This document shows, piece by piece, positions 43,623 through 52,610 of a stretch of DNA of 64,000 bases. The DNA is from Prado023 sp963700395. GTDB taxonomy: Bacteria; Actinomycetota; Actinomycetes; S36-B12; CAIYMF01. The DNA lies in the NCBI GenBank assembly GCA_963700395.1, contig CAVOXI010000002.1, positions 62,001 through 126,000 of the forward strand. The letters run 5' to 3'. The position numbers were made by a program, and so were the translations under genes. Under the pieces are notes generated by a model. It was not told where the DNA came from and did not search any database. It saw only the letters and a program-made list of their open reading frames with translations. Numbering within the stretch: the stretch's first letter is position 1; each line of letters opens with the position of its first letter.

Positions 43623-44885
43623 GCCACGTCGTCGTCATCGGCGCGGGGATCATCGGCGCGTCCGTCGCCTCGTCGCTGGCACGCCGCGGCGCGCAGGTGA
43701 CCGTGCTGGACCCGGGCGCCCCCCGGGAGGGGTCGTCGGCGGCCAATGCCGGGCACCTCGTGCCCAGCCACATCATCCCGTTCGCCTCCCCCGGCATGGT
43801 CGGCGCAGGGATCCGCTCGCTGGCCCGCCGCGACGGGGCGTTCGCGATCAATCCCCGGCTGCGTCCGCGCGCTGGCCCCCTGGCTGGCGCAGTTCGCCGC
43901 CGCCAGCACCGAGGCCAACATCCGCCGCGGGGCGCCCGCCCTCGACTGGCTGCTCCAGGCCTCGATGTCCGAGGTCGACCGGCTGCTGGCCGCAGGGATC
44001 GACCTCGACCACGCCCGCGAGGGCCTGATCCAGGTGTTCACCCGACCCGAGAGCCTCGCCGCCGCGCGGCATGAGGCTGCACGCATGCGCGAGCTCGGCT
44101 ACCCGGCCGAGGAGATGTCCCTGGAGGACCTGCAGTCCGCGGAGCCGCTGGTGCACGACGCGGTCGGCGCGATCCTGCTGACCCGCGACGGTCGGCTCGA
44201 TCCCGCCCTGCTGCTGGGCGCCCTGCGTGCCGAGGCCGCCGGACTCGGGGCCGACTTCCGCACCGCCACCGTCACGGGGATCGCCACCGGGCCCACCGCG
44301 GTGATCACCACCGACGGCCCCATCGCGGCCGACCAGGTGGTGCTCGCCGCCGGGGCCTGGACCCCACAGCTCGCCGCAACGGTCCCCGGGGCCGAGGGCT
44401 GGACGCCACGCCTGCCGATCCTGCCTGCCAAGGGCTACAGCATCACCGTCCCCGACGTACCCGATGCCCCCCGCCGGCCGCTGCTCCTGATGGACCAGCG
44501 CCTGGCCGTGACCCCCATGGGTGACGGTGTGCGCATAACCGGCCGCTTCGAGCTGACCGATCCATCGGACCGGCAGGTCCCGGCGCCGCGCACCGACGCG
44601 CTGCTCACGGGAGCCCGCGAGGCCCTGACGCTGCCGCTCGGGGCGCGGGCCACCCAGCCGTGGAGCGGGCTGCGGCCCGCCACGCCCGACGGCCTGCCGC
44701 TCATCGGGCGGATCGCCCCCGGCTCGCCGGTCGTGGTCGCCTCCGGCCATGGGATGCTCGGCACGACGACCGGCCCCGGGACCGGCGAGCTGGTCGCGGC
44801 GATCGTGGCCGGCGAGCCGCTGCCACTCGATGTCGGGCCGCTCTCGCCACAGAGGTTCGGTCGCCTGCCCAGGAGGGTCCGATGA
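43619..44885 (+). CDS. FAD-dependent D-amino-acid (D-hydroxyproline) dehydrogenase, frameshifted
   Basis: DAO/GlcD-type flavoprotein. Starts at GTG 43619, overlapping the fusion gene by 4 bp, with VVVIGAGIIGASVASSLARR (dinucleotide site) and GSSAANAGHLVPSH. After AINPRLR the frame shifts near 43865. The other frame continues ALAPWLAQFAAASTEANIR and ends at 44885. Removing one C gives LRRALAPWL. The C-terminal GLRPATPDGLPLIG and SGHGMLGTTTGPGTG are the family flavin-binding tail. By context it oxidises cis-4-hydroxy-D-proline. It feeds the fused enzyme upstream. Confidence 0.87.
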
Positions 44886-45886
44886 GGTCGACGAAGGTCC
44901 TGCACTGCGTCGAGTCGCACACCGAGGGCATGCCCACGCGTGTCGTCGTGGGCGGCGTGGGCGTCATCCCCGGCGACACGATGGAGGCGCGCCGGCAGCA
45001 CCTGATCCACGAGCGGGACGACCTGCGCACGTTCCTGATGTACGAGCCCCGCGGGCACGGTGCGATGAGCGGGGCGATCCTGCAGCCGCCGAGCCGGCCC
45101 GACGCCGACTGGGGCGTGCTCTACATCGAGGTCGCCGGGTGCCTGCCCATGTGTGGCCACGGCACGATCGGCGTGGCCACCGTCCTGGTCGAGACCGGGA
45201 TGGTCGAGGTCCAGGAGCCGACCACCACCATCCGCCTGGACACCCCAGCGGGGCTGGTGGTCGCGGAGGTTGCAGTGCGCGACGGCCGTGCGGAGCACGT
45301 GACGATCCGCAACGTGGCGTCGTTCGCGACCGCCCTGGATGCCCACGTCGAGGTTCCGGGCTTCGGCCAGGTGCGCTACGACATGGCCTTCGGCGGCAAC
45401 TTCTACGCGATCGTCGAGCTGGACGAGGTGGGTGTTCCCTTCGGCCGGGAGCACGCCCGCGAGCTGATGGCCTTCGGCCTGGCCCTGATGGATGCCATCG
45501 ACGTGGCCGCTGCGCCGGTGCATCCCGGCGAGCCGGGGATCCACGGCTGCCACCACGCCCAGCTCGTCGCGCCGGGGTCGACCGCCCAGCACTCCCGGCA
45601 CGCGATGGTGATCCAGCCCGGCTACTTCGACCGCTCCCCCTGCGGGACGGGCACGAGCGCCCGGATGGCCCAGCTCAACGCCCGCGGGCAGCTCGGTCTC
45701 GACTCGGACTTCGTCAACACCTCGCTGCTCGACAGGCCGTTCGTCGGTCGCCTGGTCGAGGCGACCACCGTGGCCGGCCTCGATGCGGTGGTGCCGACCA
45801 TCACCGGCAGCGCGTGGATCACCGGGACGGCGCAGTACGTCCTGGACCCGACCGACCCCTTCCCGACTGGATTCCTCCTCGGCTGA
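44882..45886 (+). CDS. 4-hydroxyproline 2-epimerase (proline racemase family)
   Basis: 334 aa. Both catalytic cysteines are present: Cys91 in MCGHGTIG and Cys254 in SPCGTGTSA. This is the signature of true epimerases/racemases, whereas trans-3-hydroxyproline dehydratases lack one. Opening VLHCVESHTEGMPTRVV is typical. Converts trans-4-hydroxy-L-proline to cis-4-hydroxy-D-proline, the first step of the pathway encoded by this operon. Start overlaps the previous stop (ATGA). Confidence 0.92.
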   Translation: MRSTKVLHCVESHTEGMPTRVVVGGVGVIPGDTMEARRQHLIHERDDLRTFLMYEPRGHGAMSGAILQPPSRPDADWGVLYIEVAGCLPMCGHGTIGVATVLVETGMVEVQEPTTTIRLDTPAGLVVAEVAVRDGRAEHVTIRNVASFATALDAHVEVPGFGQVRYDMAFGGNFYAIVELDEVGVPFGREHARELMAFGLALMDAIDVAAAPVHPGEPGIHGCHHAQLVAPGSTAQHSRHAMVIQPGYFDRSPCGTGTSARMAQLNARGQLGLDSDFVNTSLLDRPFVGRLVEATTVAGLDAVVPTITGSAWITGTAQYVLDPTDPFPTGFLLG

Positions 45887-45986
45887 CCTCCTCCGGGGTC
45901 GCTCGTCGACTGCAGCCCGGTGCGCCGACGCCGCCCTCGGGTGCAGCGACGCGAGTTCGATCCACCCCTTGTCGTCGCGACGCTCG

Positions 45987-45996
45987 CGATATATCG
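45987..45996 (+). promoter_or_regulatory. Palindromic A+T-rich operator upstream of padR
   Basis: CGATATATCG inside TCGCGATATATCGTGA, 44 bp before the padR start, in otherwise G+C-rich sequence. PadR repressors usually bind A+T-rich dyads in their own promoter, so autoregulation is likely but inferred. Confidence 0.5.
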
Positions 45997-46039
45997 TGAC
46001 ATTCATCCGACAGGTCGACGACTGAACCCAGGAGGATCG

Positions 46040-46771
46040 ATGAGCACGTGCGCGCCGGGACCGTACGCCATGGGCGAGGGGATCCCGCCCTTCACCTCCG
46101 AGGACGCCAACCGGCTCCTGCGGCACCTGCGGGACTCCTGGCTGGCAATGGCGGGACGGGCTGGGAGCAGCGGCCCTCCCGGACCGGGCCGCGGCTGGGG
46201 TGGCCCCGGAGGACCATGGGGCCCGGGCGGTCCCTTCGGACCGGACTTCCCGTGGGGTGGGCGCCGAGGGGGACGGCCGAACCACGGCTGGCCGTTCGAG
46301 CCCGGCCGGGCGCGCGCGAGCCGCGGCGATGCCCGGCTGGCCATCCTGGCGCTGCTCGCCGAGGGCCCCCGGCACGGCTACCAGCTGATCCAGGACATCC
46401 GCGAGCGCAGCGACGGGGCGTGGAACCCGAGTCCGGGCTCGGTGTATCCCGCGCTGTCCGCACTGCAGGACGAGGGGCTCATCGACGACGAGAAGGTCGA
46501 TGGCAGGAAGGTCTTCTCGCTGACCGAGCAGGGGCGGGCCTACGTCGCGGAGCGCGCCGAGGACCTGGCGCGGGTCTTCGCCGACAACACCGCACCACCG
46601 GAGCACCAGGACGTGACCGACCTGCGCGAGCTCATCTGGGGGGTGGGCGGCGCGGCCGTGACGGTGCTGGGCTCCGGGACGCCCGAGCAGCGTGAGCAGG
46701 CGCGCGAGATCCTGGCCCGCACCCGTCGCGACCTCTACCGCCTGCTCGCGCAGGAGGGTGACGACGCGTGA
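46040..46771 (+). CDS. PadR family transcriptional regulator with Gly/Pro-rich N-terminal insert
   Basis: 243 aa. The winged-helix PadR domain starts at RGDARLAILALLAEGPRHGY, followed by WNPSPGSVYPALSALQDEGL and DDEKVDGRKVFSLTEQG. It is preceded by about 95 residues that include a Gly/Pro/Trp-rich low-complexity stretch. AGGAGG lies before ATG. It begins a four-gene overlapping operon with a DUF1707 protein and an ABC-2 exporter, the usual targets of PadR control. Confidence 0.9.
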   Translation: MSTCAPGPYAMGEGIPPFTSEDANRLLRHLRDSWLAMAGRAGSSGPPGPGRGWGGPGGPWGPGGPFGPDFPWGGRRGGRPNHGWPFEPGRARASRGDARLAILALLAEGPRHGYQLIQDIRERSDGAWNPSPGSVYPALSALQDEGLIDDEKVDGRKVFSLTEQGRAYVAERAEDLARVFADNTAPPEHQDVTDLRELIWGVGGAAVTVLGSGTPEQREQAREILARTRRDLYRLLAQEGDDA

Positions 46772-47250
46772 ACGCCGAACTCCCCCGGACGGCGATGCCC
46801 GGGCAGCCACCGGCGCAGCTCGCGCACATCCGCCTCAGCGACCGCGAGCGCGACACGGCGATCAGCGCCCTGGCTGACGCCTACGCCGAGGGCCGGCTCG
46901 ACGTCGAGGAGTTCGAGGCCCGCATGGGGGCGGCCAGCCGGGCCAGGGTGGTCGCGGACCTGGGCCCGCTGTTCGAGGACCTGCCCCAGTCCCGTGGCCG
47001 GATCGAGGCACGGCAGGGCCCACTGCCCAGCGCACGGCCCAGCGCACCCGCCGCCCGGTGCGCGGCAGCTGGACGGACCCGCCCGCACCCGCCGTGGGGG
47101 CTCATGCCCCTGCTGTTCCTGGCAGTCCTGCTCATCACGGCCCACATGTGGATCGTGATCCCGCTGATGATCATGTTCACCAACCGGGCGCACCACCGGC
47201 ACGGACTCCGGTCCGCCCGCTCTGGCAGACTCGCACAACGTGGATGGTGA
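46768..47250 (+). CDS. DUF1707 (SHOCT-like) membrane protein
   Basis: 160 aa. DUF1707 motif IRLSDRERDTAISALADAYAEGRLDVEEFEARMGAASRA occupies residues 21-59. A Pro/Ala/Arg-rich linker follows, then a hydrophobic segment (LMPLLFLAVLLITAHMWIVI) near the C-terminus. GTGA overlap with padR and 11-bp overlap with the ABC ATPase gene. Function unknown; co-occurs with PadR and ABC genes in actinobacteria. Confidence 0.85.
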   Translation: MNAELPRTAMPGQPPAQLAHIRLSDRERDTAISALADAYAEGRLDVEEFEARMGAASRARVVADLGPLFEDLPQSRGRIEARQGPLPSARPSAPAARCAAAGRTRPHPPWGLMPLLFLAVLLITAHMWIVIPLMIMFTNRAHHRHGLRSARSGRLAQRGW

Positions 47251-48106
47251 TCCGGCGATCCAGGTGACGGGCCTGGCGAAGGCCTACGGCGACCTGCGTG
47301 CCGTCGACGGGCTGGACCTGAAGGTCGAGCGCGGCCAGTGCGTGGCGCTCCTGGGACCCAACGGGGCGGGCAAGACCACCACGACCGAGATCCTCGAGGG
47401 GTACCGGCACCGTGACTCCGGCGACGTGCACGTGCTCGGCGTCGACCCGGCACGTGCCGACCGTCATTGGCGCGCCCGCATCGGGATCGTGCTCCAGCAG
47501 GTCGGCGACCTCAGCGAGCTGACCGTCCGCGAGTCCCTGGCCCACTTCGCCGGCTACTACCCGAACTCCCGGTCGGTCGACGAGGTCCTGGAACGTGTCG
47601 GGCTGACGGCCAAGGCCGACTCCCGCGGCCGGACCCTGTCCGGCGGCCAGCGCCGGCGACTGGACGTGGGGCTGGGCATCATCGGCCGCCCTGAGCTGCT
47701 CTTCCTCGACGAGCCGACCACCGGCTTCGACCCCGAGGCCCGCCGCGATTTCTGGGCACTCATCGAGTCGCTCAAGGCTGAGGGGGCCACGATCCTGCTG
47801 ACGACCCACTACCTGGAGGAGGCCGAGGCGCTGGCCGACATGGTGGGGGTGATCAACCGCGGACGGCTCGTGGCCTTCGACCCGCCGCACGAGCTCGGCG
47901 GCCGGCACACCGGCAGCACCCGCGTGAGCTGGACCGAGGACGGCGAGCCGAGGTCGCAGGAGACGGACTCCCCCACCGCCCTGGTCGGCGAGCTGTCCGC
48001 GCGGTTCGGCGGCGAGGTACCCAACCTGGCGGTCACCCGACCCACCCTGGAGGACATGTACCTCAGCCTCGTCGACGACGGCGACACCGTGGCGGACCGA
48101 CCGTGA
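47240..48106 (+). CDS. ABC-2 type transporter ATP-binding protein
   Basis: 288 aa. Walker A GPNGAGKTTT, Q-loop LQQVGDLSELTV, signature LSGGQRRRLDVGLG, Walker B LLFLDEPTTGFD, H-loop LLTTHYLEEAEA. C-terminal extension ends with RPTLEDMYLSLV, common in drug and lipid exporter ATPases (DrrA-like). GTG start. GTGA overlap with its permease. Confidence 0.92.
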   Translation: MDGDPAIQVTGLAKAYGDLRAVDGLDLKVERGQCVALLGPNGAGKTTTTEILEGYRHRDSGDVHVLGVDPARADRHWRARIGIVLQQVGDLSELTVRESLAHFAGYYPNSRSVDEVLERVGLTAKADSRGRTLSGGQRRRLDVGLGIIGRPELLFLDEPTTGFDPEARRDFWALIESLKAEGATILLTTHYLEEAEALADMVGVINRGRLVAFDPPHELGGRHTGSTRVSWTEDGEPRSQETDSPTALVGELSARFGGEVPNLAVTRPTLEDMYLSLVDDGDTVADRP

Positions 48107-48924
48107 GCGCCCCCGAGCTGAACCCCCCGGGGACGCTGTCCATCGGCCTGTCGCGCATCGGGATCGAGCTCAAGCAGCTCTTCCGCGACCGCGAGGCGTT
48201 CGTCTTCACCCTCGCCCTGCCGATGATCCTCATGCTCGTCTTCGGCTCGGTCTTCGGCAGCCAGGAGCTCGGCGACACCGGGATCACGTTCGCCCAGTAC
48301 TTCGTCGCCGGCATGATCGCCTCGGGCATCGTCTACACGAGCTTCCAGAACCTGGCCATCGGGATCCCCCAGGAGCGCGACGAGGGCACGCTCAAGCGCC
48401 TCGAGGGCACCCCCATGCCCAAGAGCGCGTACTTCATCGGCAAGGTCGGCCAGGTCTGCATCGTGTACGTGATCCAGATGATCCTGCTGATGGCCATCGG
48501 CGTGCTCCTGTTCGACGTGGAGATGCCGAGCACGCCGGCGAAGTGGGGCGCGCTGCTCTGGCTCAGCGTCCTGGGCCTGATCACGTGGACGCTGCTGGGC
48601 CTGGCCTTCTCCTCGATCCCGAAGTCGGGCAAGGGCGCGTCGGCGATCGTGACCCCGGTGATCCTGGTCCTGCAGTTCACCTCGGGGGTGTTCTTCGCCT
48701 ACAACCAGCTGCCCGAGTGGATGCAGCAGTTCGCGGCGCTGTTCCCGCTCAAGTGGCTGACGCAGGGGATGCGCTACGTCTTCCTGCCGGAGGGGGCCGA
48801 GGTCCTGGAGGTCGTGGGGTCCTTCGAGATGCCCCGGGTGGCGATGGTGCTGCTGGTGTGGACGGTCCTGAGCGCGATGCTCGCGTGGGGGTTCTTCCGC
48901 TGGCGGCGCCGCGGCGACGGCTAG
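48103..48924 (+). CDS. ABC-2 type transporter permease
   Basis: 273 aa with six transmembrane helices (first LALPMILMLVFGSVFG, last VLLVWTVLSAMLAWGFF). The cytoplasmic loop RDEGTLKRLEGTPMPKSAYF is the ABC-2 signature after helix 2. Exports an unknown hydrophobic substrate with the preceding ATPase, under PadR control. Ends with a basic RWRRRG tail. Converges, overlapping by 4 bp, on the carotenoid oxygenase gene. Confidence 0.9.
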   Translation: MSAPELNPPGTLSIGLSRIGIELKQLFRDREAFVFTLALPMILMLVFGSVFGSQELGDTGITFAQYFVAGMIASGIVYTSFQNLAIGIPQERDEGTLKRLEGTPMPKSAYFIGKVGQVCIVYVIQMILLMAIGVLLFDVEMPSTPAKWGALLWLSVLGLITWTLLGLAFSSIPKSGKGASAIVTPVILVLQFTSGVFFAYNQLPEWMQQFAALFPLKWLTQGMRYVFLPEGAEVLEVVGSFEMPRVAMVLLVWTVLSAMLAWGFFRWRRRGDG

Positions 48925-50385
48925 GAGGTCGACCCGCCCGCCTGGGACGCCTCCGGTCCCGGCACGTCGTCGTAGAACTGCCCGTGGTAGCCGAACAGGA
49001 CCGGGTGGGGCAGCTCCGCGCGGGCCACCTCGGTGAAGGCGCGACGCGTCGAGCACCAGCAGGAACGACGTGCCGCGCTGTGCGTCGAGGACGACCGACA
49101 GCACCACCCCGTCGTCCTCGGCCTCCCGGCCGGGCCGTCCGACGAACACACCCTCGCCGGGGTAGCAGCCCGACTCGTACCAGGTCGACGTGGTCCGGGT
49201 TGACAGGTCCACCTTGACCAGCTGGTCGTAGAAGCCCCGCACGCCCCGCAGCCCGACCCCGTAGACGTAGCGGTGGTCCGGGCTCGTGTTCATGCGCGCG
49301 TAGTCCAGGCTCGGCAGCTCGATGGCCGTGTCGCAGAGCACCTCGGCGCTGGCCGTCCCCACCCGCCAGCGGGATCCGGAAGCGCCGCAGGGTCCCAGGT
49401 GGCACCTGGACGTCGGGCTCCTCGAGGCGGTGCAGGTAGAACGCGTCGATGATCGATGCGTCGTCGTAGCCCACGAGGTCCACGACGAGGTCACCGTCGG
49501 ACTCGAAGGCGTTCACGTGGTGGAACGCGAAGAAGGCCGGTGTGGTCACGGTCCGGACGTGCGCCCCGGTGGCCCGGTCGAAGACGTGGAACCGGGTCCC
49601 GCGCTCGGGCTCCCACCGGAAGTTCTCGATGTACGGCTTGAGCCACAGCAGCAGCGACATCGGGTTGACCACGAGCGGGAACTCGGCGATCACGAGGTGC
49701 CGGGCGGACATGCCGAACGAGTGGATGTAGGCGGGCTCGCGGACCCGCCGGGTGGCCAGCGTCGTGCCGCGGACGTGGGCGGGGTCGCTGGTGTCGATCC
49801 GCCGGATCGACGTAGCTGCTCGACGCCCCGAAGCGGGTCACCAGGTTGCAGGGCCTCGTTGCGCGCCTCGTCGAGGTGCGGGTGCACGGTCGTCATCCGG
49901 CCGAAGGTCGAGGTGTCCCATCCGAGGACCCCGACGGTCCGCAGCGTCTGCGGGTCGAACTGGACCTGGATCGGGGTCTCGGCCAGGGCGAGGTAGCGCT
50001 CGGCGACCCGGGCGATGTTGACCTTGGCGCTGTCTGTCACCTGGGGGTCGAACACCGACATCGCCCGCGCGAACAGCGACCGGCAGGGGTCGGTGGCGAA
50101 CTCCGGGTAGGCGATGCGTCCCTCGTCCCGAGCAGCCGCGTACGCCTTCGTCTCGAGGAAGCGGTTGGCGTAGGAGACCCGGCCGTCGGTGAAGGAGAAC
50201 CGGTGCAGCATCGCCAGGCCGTCGAACCAGTGCCGGTAGCGGCGCTGCCCGACGCGGAAGGTGCCCGGGCCGTTGCGGATCAGCGACCCGGTGAGCCAGC
50301 CGGGCAGCTCCCCGACCACCCGGACATCGTCGATGGCCACCTCGGGGCTCTCACCGAAGCCGGCGGCGTAGGCGGGAGTGGTCAC
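48921..50385 (-). CDS. Carotenoid cleavage oxygenase family protein, multiple frameshifts
   Basis: Non-heme Fe(II) dioxygenase that cleaves carotenoid or stilbenoid double bonds. Four His-containing segments fit the iron ligands: TTVHPHLDE, YIHSFGMS, FFAFHHVNAFE and GYHGQFYDD. N-terminal LPGWLTGSLIRNGPGTFRVG and WFDGLAMLHRFSF are family hallmarks. The frame changes near 49845, 49808, 49375 and 49045; each block continues the next without loss of conserved sequence. GTG at 50385 overlaps the phytoene desaturase stop (GTGA), so both are in one operon. About 480 aa when corrected. Confidence 0.85.
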
Positions 50386-51938
50386 AGTGCCGGCTCCGGG
50401 ACGGGCTCCGGCGTCGTCCCGGCCACCTCGGCGGCGATCAGCTCGGCGGCGATCTTCCCCGAGGCCAGCACCGCGGGCACCCCGGCCCCCGGGTGCGTCC
50501 CGGCGCCCACCAGGTACAGGCCCCGGACGGAGCGCGACCGGTTGTGCGGCCGGAACCACCCCGACTGGAACAGCGTCGGCTGCAACGAGAAGGCGGCGCC
50601 GCTGGGGGGAGTTGAGCACGTCGCGGAAGTGCTCGGGGCCGATCGAGTGCTCGACGACGAGGTGCTCCTCGCAGCCCCGGGAGGTACCTGCCGTCCAGGA
50701 CGTCGAGGACCGCCGCGCGGACCCGGGCCGACTCCTCCTGCGGATCGGACGACGGCAGCCGGCGGGCGGGCGTGGCAACCAGCACGTACAGGGCCTCGCA
50801 GCCGGGCGGGGCGATGGTGGGATCGGTGCGCGTGGGCATGTGCACGTAGAGGAACATGTCCTCGCCCGCGCGGACCCCCGTCCCCTTCTCCGACTGGGCT
50901 CGCCCGGGCAGCCGGCTGGGGAAGACCCGACGCATGGCCGCCCGCTGGTCCCGGGCGAACAGCATGTTGTGATGCGCCAGTGGCGAGTCCGGCCAGGTGC
51001 GATCGGCGCCGAAGTACAGGACGTGCAGCGACATGCTCGGCCGCGCCTGCCGCATCCGGGCCCGCGCCGGCCGAGCGCGCGGTTCGTGCCCGAGGAGCGT
51101 CTCGTAGGTGAATCCGGGATCGGCGTTGGAGACGACCACGTCCGCGGCGTGGGTGGTCGAGTCCGCAACCTGCACGCCGACCGCCCGACCCTGCGACACG
51201 AGCACCCGCTCGACGTCGGCGCCCAGCACGATCCGGCCCCCGAGTCGCTCGAACAGCCCCCCGAGCGCGTCGACCAGGGCCCCCGTCCCGCCGAGGGCGT
51301 AGTGGACGCCCCACCGGCGCTCGAACTCCACGATGAGGCCGTACAGGGCAGGCGTGCGGGCCGGGTCACCGCCGATCAGCAGCGGATGGAACGACAGTGC
51401 CTGGCGCAGGAACGGGTCACGGACGCAGCTGTTGACCAGCCTGTTGACGTCAAGCATCGCGCGATGCTGCAGCAGGTAGGGCAGCATCGCGAGCATGACC
51501 TGCGGCTGCATCATCGGCCGCTCGGTGTAGGGGTAGAACGCGTCGAAGATCCCGCTGATCCGCTGTCCGAGCCGCTGGAAGCCGGCTGACGTCCGAGGGG
51601 CTGCGGGCTGCCACCTCGGCGAGCATGGCCGCGTCACTGGCGTGGTAGTCGAACGCCCGGCCATCGGCGTCGAATGCGCGGTAGAACGGATCGAGGGGCA
51701 CGAGCGACACATGGTCCGACATCCGCTCGCCGGCCAGGGTGAACAGCTCCTCGAACATGAACGGGGCGGTCAGCACCGTGGGCCCGCCGTCGAACTGGAA
51801 GCCCTCCAGCTGGTACTGGTAGGCCCGACCGCCGATGCGGTCGCGCTTCTCGAGGATGGTCACCTCGTGACCGGCGGAAGCCAACCGGATGGCGGCGGCC
51901 AGGCCGCCGAAGCCGCTGCCCACAACCACCGCCCGCAT
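50382..51938 (-). CDS. crtI: Phytoene desaturase (CrtI-like), multiple frameshifts
   Basis: FAD-dependent carotenoid desaturase. N-terminal VVVGSGFGGLAAAIRLASAG, GGRAYQYQLEGFQFDGGPTV, then SFHPLLIGGDPARTPALYGL and GVHYALGGTGALVDAL, all typical of CrtI. C-terminal GLYLVGAGTHPGAGVPAVLA is the FAD-binding closing motif. Frame changes near 51590, 50680 and 50610. Around 515 aa after correction, the normal length. Followed by the carotenoid oxygenase and divergent from idi across 99 bp. Confidence 0.88.
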
Positions 51939-52037
51939 GGGCGCACTGTAGGGGCGATGGTCCAGGGCCGCGACCCGGCTGCGCGGGCGACTCCACGACG
52001 GGAGGCGGACTTGCAGATCCCGCGGGAGGATGTGCCA

Positions 52038-52610
52038 ATGAACTCCGCGTCCGAGGATCTCGTCGTCCTTCTCGACCCCCAGGGCCAGCCGTGCGGCACC
52101 GCCGACCGCAGCACGGTCCACAGCACCCAGACGCCGCTGCACCTCGCGTTCTCCTGCTACGTGGTGGACCGTGACGGCCTGATCCTGATGACCCGACGCG
52201 CGCTCACGAAGCGCACGTTCCCGGGGGTGTGGACGAATGCCTGCTGCGGCCACCCGCTGCCCAGCGAGCCCTTCGAGGACGCGATCGGGCGCCGCCTGGC
52301 CCAGGAGCTCGGCGCCCGCGCCACCGCGATCGCACCGGTCCTCCCCGACTTCCGCTACGAGGCGGTCGACGCGCTGGGGATCCGCGAGAACGAGATCTGC
52401 CCGGTGTTCGTCGCGACAGTCGTCGGCGACCTGGAGCCGGACCCGTCCGAGGTCATGGAGCACCGTTGGGTCGATCCGGGCGAGCTGGCGGCAGTGGCCG
52501 CGGGCAGCCCGTGGCTGCTCAGCCCGTGGAGCGTGGAGCAGATCACCCAGATGGACCTGCCGGGCCTGCGGCATGCGCTGGCCGGGGCGGCCCTGGCCCC
52601 CGCTCAGTAG
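52038..52610 (+). CDS. idi: Isopentenyl-diphosphate delta-isomerase, type I
   Basis: 190 aa Nudix-fold isomerase. Catalytic Cys in TNACCGHPLPSE and catalytic Glu in ENEICPVF; metal-binding His at RSTVHSTQTPLHLAFS. Interconverts IPP and DMAPP, feeding the carotenoid genes opposite. GGAGG about seven bases before ATG. Its 3' end overlaps the helicase gene by 7 bp. Confidence 0.95.
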   Translation: MNSASEDLVVLLDPQGQPCGTADRSTVHSTQTPLHLAFSCYVVDRDGLILMTRRALTKRTFPGVWTNACCGHPLPSEPFEDAIGRRLAQELGARATAIAPVLPDFRYEAVDALGIRENEICPVFVATVVGDLEPDPSEVMEHRWVDPGELAAVAAGSPWLLSPWSVEQITQMDLPGLRHALAGAALAPAQ

